Assembly: GCA_934647165.1 (NCBI GenBank)
Contig: CAKUFA010000021.1
Location: 1 to 36,687 of the forward strand
Source: an uncultured Clostridia bacterium
GTDB taxonomy: Bacteria > Bacillota > Clostridia > Christensenellales > Aristaeellaceae
DNA: 36,687 bases
Direction: 5' to 3'
The notes beneath the pieces are model-generated. The model ran no database searches. It was given only the letters and a program-made list of their open reading frames with translations, and was not told the DNA's origin. Each line of letters opens with the position of its first letter. Position 1 is the first letter of the stretch. Of this stretch, positions 7,276 to 16,241 are shown piece after piece. The position numbers were made by a program, and so were the translations under genes.

Positions 7276-9771
7276 TTACTTGTTGTCCGCCGTCACGGCC
7301 TGAGCCGCAGTACGACCGGAAACATAGATTTCCACAATGGCGTTGCCACCCAGGCGGTTGCCGCCGTGGATGCCGCCGGTCACCTCGCCAGCCGCATACA
7401 GGCCGGGCACGATGTTGCCGTTCACATCCAGCGCATGGCGCGCAGTGTCCACCTTGATGCCGCCCATGGTGTGGTGGGTAGAGGGTGCCATGAAGCGGAC
7501 GCGCAGCTCCACACCATCCAGGGTGTAGGTGTCGGGCAAGTAGTTGCCGTTCTCGTCCTTCTCAGCATTGCCGATCAGACGGTTGGGGTTGGTCTTCTTC
7601 ACGTCCGCGGGCTGTTCGCCGGCCATGATCGCCTTGTCGTAGCTCTCGATGGTCTCGCGTACGGTCGCCGCGTCGGTGCTCAGGCCCAGGCTGGCGAACA
7701 GATCGCCCAGCTGATCCACCGTGCGGACGTATTGACGCCATTCCACGTCCTCGTTGCCATACAGGTATGGGCCGGGGATCTTCGCGGCAGCATTGGCGAT
7801 TTCAATGAACACGCCCTTGGTACCGTTGTGCTCGATGCCGTTGCGGAACTCAGCCAGGGACAGCACGTCGCGTTCGCTGGTTTCATCCACAAAGCGCTTG
7901 CCGGTGGTGGGGTTCAGATAGATGGCATAGTTGCCGCCGCCGAAGGCCAGGTTGCCGTTGTCAATCCAGCTGATGGGCATCATCTGCGTGAAGCCCATGC
8001 CGGTCACGTCAGCACCGGCGGCCTGCGCCATCACGATGCCGTCACCCTGCAGGGAAGAACGGTTGGTGGTCTTGGTGCTGGTGGAAACATACTCGCTGGA
8101 CCAGTAAACGTTGGTGTCCACGACCATCTGCAGGTTCGCAGCATAGCCGCCGGTCGCCATGATAACACCCTTGGTGGCGTGGGCGGTCACAGGGGTGCCG
8201 TCATACTTGGTCGCCTTTACGCCGGTCACCTTGCCGTTTTCAACGATCAGCTCTTCCGCGGTGGTGCGCAGCATGATCTTGTTGCTTTCCGCCGTGGAAG
8301 CCGTCTTCAGCAGGGTGTTCATGGGCGCCTTGAAATAGGTGCCCCAACGGCCGGGATAGTTCTCGCCGTCGATGGTCGCGCCGATGAATTCGTTCTCACG
8401 ATACCACAGCGCGCCGATCAGGGTGGGCTGTGTGTCTTCCACAAAGGTGGAGCCCTGAGCTTCCAGCCACTGCTTCAGCTCCTGGCCACCCTGGATGAAC
8501 TGGTTCACCAGGTCAAAGTCGCCGTAGATCCAGCTGCTCATGTCAGCAGAGGGACGCAGGCCGCCATAGTAGGTCTGGAAAATGTGCAGGTTCACGGTGG
8601 AGAACAGGGTCAGCTCACCCGCGCCCGCAGCAACCTTGGGCTCTGCCCAATCCAGATACGCCTTGATTTCGCCCTTGAGCGCCTGCAGGGTGGGCAGGTA
8701 TTCAGCATGCACACCGTGCTTGCTCAGCTCCTCGATGTCGCCCGCCACAAACTCATGATCCTTGTAGTAAGCTTCGTCGAAAGGCTCCTCGCTCCAGTTC
8801 AGGATGGTCTTGAGCTCGTTCAGGGTTGCGGCGCTCTCCACCACCTTGTTGTAGGTGTTGCCGTCATAGCCAACGCCCGTGGTCGCGTCAGGATCAGCAG
8901 CGTCCCACACCAGGTAGGGCATCACGCTCTGATACTGGCCGCCGGACACCAGCGTGTTGCCGCCAACTTCCGCATTCTTTTCAATCACCAGCACGGTGTT
9001 GCCGTCCTGTGCAGCCTGCGCAGCGGCAGCCATGCCTGCACCGCCAGCACCAACGATCACCACGTCGTAGGTCTCTTCGATGGGATCGCCGGCCTTCACC
9101 TCTGCCTTGGCAGCCTTGAAAGCAGCCAGGTTGGTGCAGCCAGCCAGCTCGGCAGCAGCGTTCACCGCACCGCGCACAGCGTTGCTGGTGAAGGTCGCGC
9201 CGCTCACACCGTCAACGCCGGTGCCGTTGGCCGCGATGATGTCGGCAAACATGGGCTCAAAGGCCACGTCGCCCACATGCTCGGTTTCCTTGCTGGAAAC
9301 CAGCGCAATATCGGTCACAGCGCTGTCAGAGAAGGTCACAGCCAGCTCCACATCACCGTTGTAGCCGGCAGCCGTGCCGTTGTAGGTACCAGCCGTGAAA
9401 GCCACCGCCGCATCATTCGCAGCCGTTTCGCCCTTGGCCGCGGCCAGCGCAGCAGCCAGCGCTTCCTTCACAGCGTTGCTGGTCACCGTCGCACCGCTGG
9501 TGACGTCCACCGCGTCCGCATCGCTCACGCCCACCAGAGAAGTGGCATAGCCTTCGATGGCCGCGCCGCCCAGGGCAGGGGTCTCGTTTTCGCCCGCAAG
9601 GGTCACCGCCGTCACGGCATTTTCATCCACGGTCACCTTCACGGTCACCGTGCCGCCAAAGCCCTGCGCCGAGCCTTCGTACTCGCCGGGGGTGAAAGTA
9701 GCTGCGCTACCAACCGTCAGCGGCACGATGGCCAGCGTCAAAGCCAGCAGAAGAGAGAAGAACTTCTTCAT
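7276..9771 (-). CDS. Exported doubly flavinylated flavoprotein reductase (two FMN-binding domains plus FAD domain)
   Basis: An 831-residue protein. The start at 9771 follows AGGAGG and opens a signal peptide (cleavage near GSAA, ~24). Two FMN-binding domains follow, each with an ApbE motif: DVTSGAT (89-95) and DGVSGAT (187-193). The FAD domain begins with YDVVIVGAGGAG (~235-246) and ends with GLYAAGEVTGG and NRLGGN. HHTMGG is present. The segment that reads IHPT in the shorter paralogue reads MPIS here, and GTRDV reads SERDV, so the active site is not that of a plain fumarate reductase. It likely passes electrons through a chain FMN-FMN-FAD to an unidentified small acceptor outside the membrane. 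It has its own promoter and terminator and is divergent from the GntR/LacI regulator gene. Confidence 0.9.
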   Translation of the reverse strand: MKKFFSLLLALTLAIVPLTVGSAATFTPGEYEGSAQGFGGTVTVKVTVDENAVTAVTLAGENETPALGGAAIEGYATSLVGVSDADAVDVTSGATVTSNAVKEALAAALAAAKGETAANDAAVAFTAGTYNGTAAGYNGDVELAVTFSDSAVTDIALVSSKETEHVGDVAFEPMFADIIAANGTGVDGVSGATFTSNAVRGAVNAAAELAGCTNLAAFKAAKAEVKAGDPIEETYDVVIVGAGGAGMAAAAQAAQDGNTVLVIEKNAEVGGNTLVSGGQYQSVMPYLVWDAADPDATTGVGYDGNTYNKVVESAATLNELKTILNWSEEPFDEAYYKDHEFVAGDIEELSKHGVHAEYLPTLQALKGEIKAYLDWAEPKVAAGAGELTLFSTVNLHIFQTYYGGLRPSADMSSWIYGDFDLVNQFIQGGQELKQWLEAQGSTFVEDTQPTLIGALWYRENEFIGATIDGENYPGRWGTYFKAPMNTLLKTASTAESNKIMLRTTAEELIVENGKVTGVKATKYDGTPVTAHATKGVIMATGGYAANLQMVVDTNVYWSSEYVSTSTKTTNRSSLQGDGIVMAQAAGADVTGMGFTQMMPISWIDNGNLAFGGGNYAIYLNPTTGKRFVDETSERDVLSLAEFRNGIEHNGTKGVFIEIANAAAKIPGPYLYGNEDVEWRQYVRTVDQLGDLFASLGLSTDAATVRETIESYDKAIMAGEQPADVKKTNPNRLIGNAEKDENGNYLPDTYTLDGVELRVRFMAPSTHHTMGGIKVDTARHALDVNGNIVPGLYAAGEVTGGIHGGNRLGGNAIVEIYVSGRTAAQAVTADNK

Positions 9772-9930
9772 CGTGACAAACCTCCTGTTTTCTTCGGAAT
9801 CGCCATGCCGCCAAAGTGCCGCTCCGTCAGGGAAACAGCTCCCCCTCGCCGCAAGCAATGCGCGCTGAAGGCATCCGCCTCTTTGTGCATGGTTTTCCAT
9901 TATGTGACAGTGTTTTTTCTGCCATTTGTT

Positions 9931-9959
9931 ATCATAGCACGTGAAAGGAAAATCGTCAA
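9931..9959 (-). promoter_or_regulatory. Promoter of the second flavoprotein gene
   Basis: On the minus strand: TTGACG (9959-9954), 17-bp spacer, TATGAT (9936-9931). A strong sigma-A match about 160 bases before the ATG, which gives a long leader. Confidence 0.8.
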
Positions 9960-10192
9960 TTCCTTCTTGCGCATTTGCAGGAATATGTTCCCAAACATCC
10001 ATTAGCTTCGGATGTTTCTTCGCTATTGTGCATTCTCCATTCACTCAATCATATTGATAAAATAGCGGATGATTGTTCATATTATATTGATTTGAATGAT
10101 GCGCGATATGTGGCTAAAATCAACACTGTACAGCGCGGCTTTATGAATCGTTTCCAACGCCACAATTCTTCAGGACTCTCCTTCCCGCTCTC

Positions 10193-10221
10193 TTGACGAT
10201 CGCGCCGACAAAGAATATACT
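10193..10221 (+). promoter_or_regulatory. Promoter of the GntR/LacI-type regulator
   Basis: TTGACG (10193-10198), 17 bp, TATACT (10216-10221). Because it lies over the only longer in-frame start (the TTG at 10193), it supports translation from the ATG at 10289. Confidence 0.85.
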
Positions 10222-10288
10222 GTTTGTGAAGAGGCTTTCCGATACACCGTCTTCGGAGGCATTGAAAAGCAGGCAGAGGTGGCATCGA

Positions 10289-11386
10289 ATGGGAGATAAG
10301 TATCTTTATCGAAAAGTATATCAAGCATTGGGAAAGCAGATTGCCGACGGCACATTGCCGCTGGGTGCAAAGCTTCCCTCGGAGGCCGAATTATCCGCTG
10401 TCTATCAGGTCAGCAGCATCACGGTCAAACGTGCCCTGTCCATGCTGCAGGAAGATGGGCTTGTAAAGCGCATCCAAGGCCGCGGCACTTTTGTGCAGGG
10501 CATTGATGCAGCGCCTGCACAAGCGCCGGCGCAATCTCCAAACGCCAAACCTATCGTCGGCCTGATTCTGGAGCATGTCACCAGCGCTTTTGGCCTGGAT
10601 ATGCTCTATGAAATGACCCGCCTGCTGGATGACGCGGGCTATCAGCTGCTGGTTCGTTTTTCTTTTTTCAGCATTGAAAAGGAAACGCAGCAGATCGACG
10701 AACTGATTGCTCTTGGCGTATCAGGGCTATTGATTATGCCCTGCCACAATTCCTATTACAGCATGACCATCCTGCGGTTGATTCTGGAAGGTTTCCCGGT
10801 GGTACTGATTGATAAACGTATGAACGGGCTGCCGGTCAGCACGGTTTGCACGGATGGTTTTGCAGCCACGCGCAAGCTGGTACATCACTTAAAAAAATGC
10901 GGCTGCCGCACCGTTGCGGCGTTGTCGGTCAACCCGACTTCCTCCAGTTCGCTGAACGACCGCATGCGCGGCTTCCGACAAGGTGCGGAGGAGACCGGGC
11001 TGATTTGCGTTGGGGAATGTGTTGTTCCCTGGCAAACGGGTCATATCCTGACCACCGCCCCCGAAGAGGATTATCTGATCACCATCAGAAAGTTTTTGCA
11101 GGAGCAGTCCATGGACGGTATTGTTTGCACCGAATATGGACTGGCCCGGGCGCTGTATACCGTCGCAAGCCAAATGAACATCACCTTGGGCTGTGATCTG
11201 CGTGCCTGCTGCCTGGATGAGGACGCGCTGGCTACGGAAGGCTTTTTCTTCACGCACATGCGGCAGGATGAATTAACCATTGCCTGCAAAGCAGTGGAGC
11301 TGATGCTGGCATTAATCGGCGGGGAGAAAATACCGTCCCGTGATGTACGCGTTCCGGCTATTTTTCATCACGGAAAAACGACATAA
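10289..11386 (+). CDS. GntR-family regulator with LacI-type sugar-sensing domain (AraR-like architecture)
   Basis: A 365-residue regulator. Residues ~5-72 form the winged helix of GntR proteins, with LYRKVYQALGKQIADG, LPSEAELSAVY, SITVKRALSMLQEDGLV and GRGTFVQG. Residues ~90-360 resemble a LacI-type periplasmic-binding-protein sensor (PIVGLILEHVTSAFG, GVSGLLIMPCH, VVLIDKRMNG, GFRQGAEETGL). The same fusion occurs in AraR of Bacillus, a sugar-released repressor. The ATG at 10289 has a weak site (AGAGGTGG); a promoter overlapping any earlier start rules those out. The gene lies 223 bp upstream of the first solute-binding-protein gene on the same strand, so that operon is the most likely target, with itself and the divergent flavoprotein as other candidates. 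Confidence 0.9.
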   Translation: MGDKYLYRKVYQALGKQIADGTLPLGAKLPSEAELSAVYQVSSITVKRALSMLQEDGLVKRIQGRGTFVQGIDAAPAQAPAQSPNAKPIVGLILEHVTSAFGLDMLYEMTRLLDDAGYQLLVRFSFFSIEKETQQIDELIALGVSGLLIMPCHNSYYSMTILRLILEGFPVVLIDKRMNGLPVSTVCTDGFAATRKLVHHLKKCGCRTVAALSVNPTSSSSLNDRMRGFRQGAEETGLICVGECVVPWQTGHILTTAPEEDYLITIRKFLQEQSMDGIVCTEYGLARALYTVASQMNITLGCDLRACCLDEDALATEGFFFTHMRQDELTIACKAVELMLALIGGEKIPSRDVRVPAIFHHGKTT

Positions 11387-11517
11387 AATATATTTTTTAA
11401 AAATCCGCAAATCTATTTTATTGTTTCAAATGGCAGCTGTTAAACCGCATAAGACACCCAAAATAGGATTTTTCGATTCCTTTACGCAAAAATTTCAAAA
11501 AATATATAATAAATATA

Positions 11518-11546
11518 TTGACAAGTATAGAAAAAACAATTATCAT
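11518..11546 (+). promoter_or_regulatory. Strong promoter of the first ABC importer operon
   Basis: TTGACA (11518-11523), 17 bp, TATCAT (11541-11546). It is preceded by a long A/T tract (about 11493-11517) that looks like an UP element. This should drive high expression of the solute-binding protein. Confidence 0.85.
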
Positions 11547-11609
11547 AAACTCAATCAGATGTGCGAAGGAACAACGCAGAATCTGCCAACAAAAAGGAGG
11601 GTATCTTTC

Positions 11610-12986
11610 ATGAAGAAACTGCTTTCTCTGTTGCTTGCGCTGGTCATGACGTTGAGTCTGCTGTCGACCGTGGCCTCGGCCGAAGCAACCGGAACGGTGC
11701 GCATCCTGTCCGGCGTTACCGGCGGCAAGGATGAAGAAGAAATGAAGCTGTGGGCCGACGAGCTGGGCAAAGCGACGGGTCTGAACGTGGAAATCGAGCG
11801 TCCTGCTTCTGATTATGACACCATCCTGATGCAGAAGCTGAGCGCCGGCGAATCCTACGACCTGATCTACGTGACCGCTTCCCAGTACGCCAATCTGGTC
11901 GATCAGGGTGCGCTGATGGATATCACCGATAAGGTGAATGCTTCCGAGATTCTGACAAACAACGTGCCTGCCAGCGAGTGGGCGGACATCACGGTGGACG
12001 GCAAGGTGTATGCCGGCTTCAACAAGCGTGAGCTGCACATCGTTGTCAATCTGAACAAGACGCTGTTGGAAAAGGCAGGCGTGGACTACAAGAATATTGA
12101 GCCCACCCTGGAAGGCTACCACACGGTGTTCAAGGCACTGCGTGACGCCAATCCCAGCGCCGATTTCTATCCTCTGGACACCATTCTCGGCGAAAACTGG
12201 GATCTGCAGCCCTGGATGGCCTCTCAGGGGCTGAAGGGCGGCGTGGTGGTTGATCCCGCCGATGGCAAAACCTACGTGCCCTATGCCACCGATGCAGCCG
12301 CCCCCGTGTGGGATTGGTTCAAGACGCTGTACAACGAGCAGCTGCTGGATCCCTCTGCCTTTGTGGACAAGACCAAGGACATGCGCAACAAGATGGGCGC
12401 TTCCTCTCAGGCAATTGCGGCAGATGTTGACTGGGCTGCCTGGGTTGGCCTGCACAACGCCAACGCGGCGGCGGGCGGCGTTTCCACGGCGGAATACGAG
12501 ATTGTGTCCCTGCCCGGCTGCAAAACGCCTGACGGCACCTATATGCTCCGCAAGGGCAACGCCAGCCTGTTCGCAGTGCCTGCCAACGCCTCCAATGTGG
12601 ATGGCGCCATCAAGGTTCTGGAATACTTCGCCACGCAGGAAGGCGGCGAGCTGCTGAGCCTGGGCGTGAAGGATCATGACTACACGGTAGACGCCGACGG
12701 CAAATATGCCCTGACCGAAACTGGCAAGAGCCACGCCATGGACCACGGCGCTCCCATTCCGATCGACAAGGCGTTTGTGAACCCCATCGGCATGAACCTG
12801 GGCGTTGAAGAAGCGCTGACCTATCTGGATTACGCTTCCATTGAGCGCATCATCCCCAATGAAAGCGACTACAAGTCCATCGTGGGCAAGTGGGCCGTGA
12901 GCATCATCAAGGGTGAAGTTGAAACGTTGGCCGGACTACAGAGCATGCGGAACGAACTGGTTTCCATGGGCATCTGCGAAAAGTAA
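11610..12986 (+). CDS. Extracellular sugar-binding protein of an ABC importer (set 1)
   Basis: A 458-residue family-1-type solute-binding protein. The ATG at 11610 follows AAAAGGAGGG. The N-terminus is a signal peptide with likely SPase I cleavage at VASA-EA (about residue 24). No cysteine follows in lipobox position, which is unusual for a Firmicute binding protein. The mature part starts TGTVRILSGVTGG and contains YDLIYVTASQYANLVDQG, a typical lobe-1 segment. It would capture an oligosaccharide and deliver it to the two permeases that follow. A 14-bp hairpin after the stop codon probably raises its mRNA level over the permeases. The substrate cannot be read from sequence. Confidence 0.9.
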   Translation: MKKLLSLLLALVMTLSLLSTVASAEATGTVRILSGVTGGKDEEEMKLWADELGKATGLNVEIERPASDYDTILMQKLSAGESYDLIYVTASQYANLVDQGALMDITDKVNASEILTNNVPASEWADITVDGKVYAGFNKRELHIVVNLNKTLLEKAGVDYKNIEPTLEGYHTVFKALRDANPSADFYPLDTILGENWDLQPWMASQGLKGGVVVDPADGKTYVPYATDAAAPVWDWFKTLYNEQLLDPSAFVDKTKDMRNKMGASSQAIAADVDWAAWVGLHNANAAAGGVSTAEYEIVSLPGCKTPDGTYMLRKGNASLFAVPANASNVDGAIKVLEYFATQEGGELLSLGVKDHDYTVDADGKYALTETGKSHAMDHGAPIPIDKAFVNPIGMNLGVEEALTYLDYASIERIIPNESDYKSIVGKWAVSIIKGEVETLAGLQSMRNELVSMGICEK

Positions 12987-13005
12987 GCATTGCAAGCAAA
13001 CGAGC

Positions 13006-13038
13006 GAGCGGATGGTGGCATTACGCCGCTATCCGCTC
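13006..13038 (+). terminator. Intra-operon hairpin after the set 1 binding-protein gene
   Basis: GAGCGGAT (13006-13013) pairs with ATCCGCTC (13031-13038), and the inner GGTGGC with GCCGCT through G-U pairs, giving about 14 bp. It lacks a good T run, so it more likely protects the upstream mRNA or causes partial termination. Confidence 0.65.
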
Positions 13039-13085
13039 CTCCTGTTTATGGTCGCAAATGTTCCGATAAGGGAGGAACCGCTTTT

Positions 13086-14015
13086 ATGACAACCGGAAAA
13101 GCATCATCCATGCACGCCTCGCGCAATCACCGCCTGTGGGTCAAGCTCCGTCAATATCGCTCCATTTATTTGCTGTTGCTGCCTGTAGCAGCCTACTTCC
13201 TCATTTTCTCCTATTACCCGATGGTTCTTGGCGTTTTCAACAGTTTCCGGGAAATCAAGCTTCTTGGCAACGCAACCTTCGTTGGACTAAAAAACTACCG
13301 GAACATTTTTGCCAGCCCTGTGTACAGCCAGGCAATCGTCAACACATTGATAGTTGGTGCAGGCACGTTTGCGCTGCAATTTATCTGGGGTCTTTTGCTG
13401 GCGCTGGCCATGAATGAGCTTCGCCGCCGCAGCGCTCGCTCGCTGGTGCAGACGGTGACGTATATCCCTTATCTGCTGTCCTGGTCCGTGGTGGGTTCAT
13501 TGTGGATCACGCTGCTATCCACCAACGGCCTGGTGAATGGGCTGCTGCAGGCGCTGGGATGGACGCATCATCCGATTGTTTTCATGGCCGAGCGCAGCAT
13601 GGCGCGATCCATCATGATTTTTACCGGTGCGTGGAAAGGCGCGGGCTACACGGCGGCGCTGCTGCTGGCAGCGATCATCGGCATCGACCCCACGCTGTAT
13701 GAGGCGGCCTCCATCGACGGCGCAACGCGCATGAAGCAGCTGCGCTGCATCACCATTCCCTCCATTCTGCCCACCATCAAGGTGGTGGTCATGCTGGGCG
13801 TGATGGGCATGCTGCGCAACTTCGATCAGATTTACGTCATGTCCAACGCCAACATCCTGGATCGTGTCCGCAATCTGCTGTATCTGATTTATACGGACGG
13901 CATCGTGCAGTTCCGTATCGGGCCGGCTTCCGCGGCAGCCTGTCTGGTGCTGGCAGCAACCTACGTTATCAGCGCGGTCGTTCGCAAGGCCATCCGCTAT
14001 GACGAAGATGCGTAA
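13086..14015 (+). CDS. ABC sugar permease, LplB/UgpA type (set 1)
   Basis: A 309-residue membrane protein. The ATG at 13086 follows GGGAGG. A cytosolic basic N-terminus leads into a first helix (SIYLLLLPVAAYFLIFSYY). The conserved EAA loop that docks on the ATPase reads YEAASIDGATRMKQL, followed by ITIPSILPTIK. Pairs with the next permease to form the importer channel. No ATPase gene lies in the operon, so a shared MsmX-type ATPase encoded elsewhere is likely. Confidence 0.92.
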   Translation: MTTGKASSMHASRNHRLWVKLRQYRSIYLLLLPVAAYFLIFSYYPMVLGVFNSFREIKLLGNATFVGLKNYRNIFASPVYSQAIVNTLIVGAGTFALQFIWGLLLALAMNELRRRSARSLVQTVTYIPYLLSWSVVGSLWITLLSTNGLVNGLLQALGWTHHPIVFMAERSMARSIMIFTGAWKGAGYTAALLLAAIIGIDPTLYEAASIDGATRMKQLRCITIPSILPTIKVVVMLGVMGMLRNFDQIYVMSNANILDRVRNLLYLIYTDGIVQFRIGPASAAACLVLAATYVISAVVRKAIRYDEDA

Positions 14016-14031
14016 GAAAGGAGGAATTCCC

Positions 14032-14913
14032 ATGACTCATCCGTTCTGCCGCAAAAACCCGCTGTGCAATGAGCTGCTTCCCTTTCAAAAGGCGCTGATG
14101 TTCTGCTTTTTGGCCCTGGCGGTTCTCCTCACGGCTCTGCCCATGTGGAATGTGATCGTGCTTTCCACCTCCACCTCGCTGGACGCCAGCCGCAGCGGCC
14201 TGACATTGTGGTGGCGCCGCTTCAGCGTGGAGGGCTTCGCCTATGTTTTCCAGGTTTCCAAGCTTGGCCGGCCTTTCCTGAACTCTCTTTTGGTCACCAC
14301 TGTAGGAACCGTCATTCAGGTGCTGCTGTCCAGCATCGCAGGCTATGTGCTGATTCAGCAGCAGCTTCCCTTCCGCCGGTTCATCACCAGCTTTGTCATG
14401 CTGACCATGATGATTCCCGGCGACCTGACCATGATCTCCATCTATCAGCTCAACCGGGATCTGCACCTGCTGAATTCCTATGCAGGTTTGATCCTCAACG
14501 GCCTGATTTCCGGCTTCAGCATTCTGCTGATGCGCAACTATTTTGAATCCATCAGCTTCACCCTTTCCGAGTCCGCCCGCATTGACGGCGCAACGGAACT
14601 GCGCATTTTCGCCAACATTTACATGCCGGTGTCCCTGCCAGGTTTGGCCACGGTGTTCTTCATGGAATATGTGGCTCGCTGGAATTCCATCACCATTCCC
14701 GCGGCCATTTTGACCAACGAATCCATGTACACCCTGCCGCTGAAATTGAAAACGATGATTCTCAGCACAAACTCCACCTCCGGCACGGCGCAGATTCCCG
14801 ATAACGCCATTATGGCCGCCATCATTATTACTGCCGCGCCGCTGCTGCTGATTTATATCTTCGCCCAGAAGTTCCTGCTGTCCGGCCTGAACCTTGGCGC
14901 AACGAAAGGATGA
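14032..14913 (+). CDS. ABC sugar permease, LplC/YtcP type (set 1)
   Basis: A 293-residue membrane protein starting at 14032 after AAAGGAGG. First helix LMFCFLALAVLLTALPMWNVIV; EAA loop SESARIDGATELRIF with IYMPVSLPGLAT. It ends GLNLGATKG, the usual C-terminus of this permease family. Second half of the channel with the preceding permease. Its stop codon overlaps the in-frame ATG at 14910 (ATGA), indicating translational coupling with the metallohydrolase gene. Confidence 0.92.
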   Translation: MTHPFCRKNPLCNELLPFQKALMFCFLALAVLLTALPMWNVIVLSTSTSLDASRSGLTLWWRRFSVEGFAYVFQVSKLGRPFLNSLLVTTVGTVIQVLLSSIAGYVLIQQQLPFRRFITSFVMLTMMIPGDLTMISIYQLNRDLHLLNSYAGLILNGLISGFSILLMRNYFESISFTLSESARIDGATELRIFANIYMPVSLPGLATVFFMEYVARWNSITIPAAILTNESMYTLPLKLKTMILSTNSTSGTAQIPDNAIMAAIIITAAPLLLIYIFAQKFLLSGLNLGATKG

Positions 14914-14921
14914 AAATCGCC

Positions 14922-16235
14922 ATGCGCGAACAAATGCTGCATTTGACCCGATTCATTGCGCCCAAAGAGGAGCGCGCCTATTTCACCCTGCCCTTTGAGG
15001 TCCCGGAAAATGTGGAGAAGCTGACCATCACCTACAGCTATCCTCGGCGTGTTCGCTTTGAGCAGGATGGCATGGTTTGTCAGCGTGAGGATAACATCAT
15101 CGACCTGGCGCTGCGTGCGCCGGGCAACCGCTACATCGGCGCTTCCGGCTCGGATCGAAACACCATTGAGCTCTCTTCCCAAGGCAGCTCACAGGGCTAC
15201 GCGGCCACGTCCATTGACGCTGGAACCTGGGAAATCATCATCGGTGCGTACAAGGTGCAGCCCGCCGGTGTAACCGTGACCTATGACATTACCTTTACGC
15301 TGAAGGAACTGCGCCGCTTTCAGGGCGATCTGCATATGCATACCACCGGCTCGGACGGTGTGCTGCCGCCTGAGGAGCTGGCAAAGCTCTGCCGCTTACA
15401 GCATTTGGACTTTGCGTTTATCACCGACCACAATAATTATGCAGAAAACGACCATCTGCCGCGCATCCCCGGCCTGACGGTGCTCCCCGGCGCGGAATGG
15501 ACGCACTACATGGGGCACAGCAACTTTCTCGGCGTTCGCCGCCCCTATGTCTGCCCCTTCTGCGTCAACACCAGGGAGGAAGCGCAGGCGACCATACGCG
15601 AGGCACGTGAGCGCGGCGCCATGATTGTGGTCAATCACCCCTTCTGCAAACCGGAGTGCGGCTGGAAGTGGGGTTTTGATCTTGCACCCTATGACGCAGT
15701 GGAAATTTGGAATGGCCCGCTGATGCTGGAAAACGAAAATTCCGCCTGCCTGGACTGGTGGCAGCAGCAGCTTTGTCAAGGGCGTCATATTCCCGTGGTG
15801 GGCGGAAGCGATTTCCACCGCCCCGGCCCCATGTCATTGCCGGGCATCCCCTGCACCTGTGTGTACGCGCTTTCCCGAAGCCCTGAGGATTTGCTGGCTG
15901 CCCTGCGCCAGGGGCATGCCTATGTAAAGTTTGCCCCGGACAGTCCTAATGTGGCCGTGGATGCCAACGGACGCATCATGGGCGACACCGTTCCCGCAGG
16001 CACAATCGTGCGCGCTGTTTTTACCGAGCTGCATGGCGGCGACAAGCTTCGCCGAATTACCGACCGCGGTGTAGAAGAAATCACGGCTGTTCCCAGCGCA
16101 CTGGAAGCAACGCTGACCTTTTGTCCTCAGGGCGAACGCTTTGTGCGCTTTGAGGTGGTGCGGGCTATCGCACATCAGCTGCCCGAAATGCCCGTGCTGA
16201 TCTCCAATCCCGTGTATTTTCAAGAGGAGGACTGA
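14922..16235 (+). CDS. PHP-domain metallohydrolase (CehA/McbA-like)
   Basis: About 437 residues. Two starts are possible: the ATG at 14910 overlaps the permease stop, and the ATG at 14922 lies at a workable distance from AAAGGA (14905-14909); the second is preferred. An N-terminal beta-rich domain (~1-130) precedes a PHP fold: DLHMHTTGSDG (near 136-146), FITDHNN, a central NHPF and GGSDFHRPG, which provide the metal-binding histidines and aspartates of polymerase-and-histidinol-phosphatase proteins. PHP enzymes hydrolyse phosphoesters or related bonds using two or three metal ions. Inside this import operon it may remove a phosphate or phosphodiester-linked group from the imported glycan; that is inference. 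No signal peptide, so cytosolic. Confidence 0.85.
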   Translation: MREQMLHLTRFIAPKEERAYFTLPFEVPENVEKLTITYSYPRRVRFEQDGMVCQREDNIIDLALRAPGNRYIGASGSDRNTIELSSQGSSQGYAATSIDAGTWEIIIGAYKVQPAGVTVTYDITFTLKELRRFQGDLHMHTTGSDGVLPPEELAKLCRLQHLDFAFITDHNNYAENDHLPRIPGLTVLPGAEWTHYMGHSNFLGVRRPYVCPFCVNTREEAQATIREARERGAMIVVNHPFCKPECGWKWGFDLAPYDAVEIWNGPLMLENENSACLDWWQQQLCQGRHIPVVGGSDFHRPGPMSLPGIPCTCVYALSRSPEDLLAALRQGHAYVKFAPDSPNVAVDANGRIMGDTVPAGTIVRAVFTELHGGDKLRRITDRGVEEITAVPSALEATLTFCPQGERFVRFEVVRAIAHQLPEMPVLISNPVYFQEED

Positions 16236-16241
16236 CGCACT

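Larger units (their letters stand above)
9772..10288. other. Divergent intergenic region between flavoprotein and regulator genes
   Basis: No gene is seen in these ~517 bases. They hold the minus-strand flavoprotein promoter (9931-9959), its ~150-base leader, the plus-strand regulator promoter (10193-10221) and an upstream inverted repeat AAACATCC (9993-10000) / GGATGTTT (10010-10017). The repeat sits upstream of the flavoprotein -35 box, where an activator could bind. The stretch 10020-10190 is AT-richer than its surroundings. Confidence 0.6.

Noticed and set aside
7132..10005. 957-codon plus-strand frame opposite the second flavoprotein gene
   Set aside because: Same shadow pattern; it even starts inside the repeat element and crosses a terminator.
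10193..10288. N-terminal extension of the GntR/LacI regulator from the TTG at 10193
   Set aside because: That codon is the -35 box of a strong promoter, so it cannot be in the transcript.
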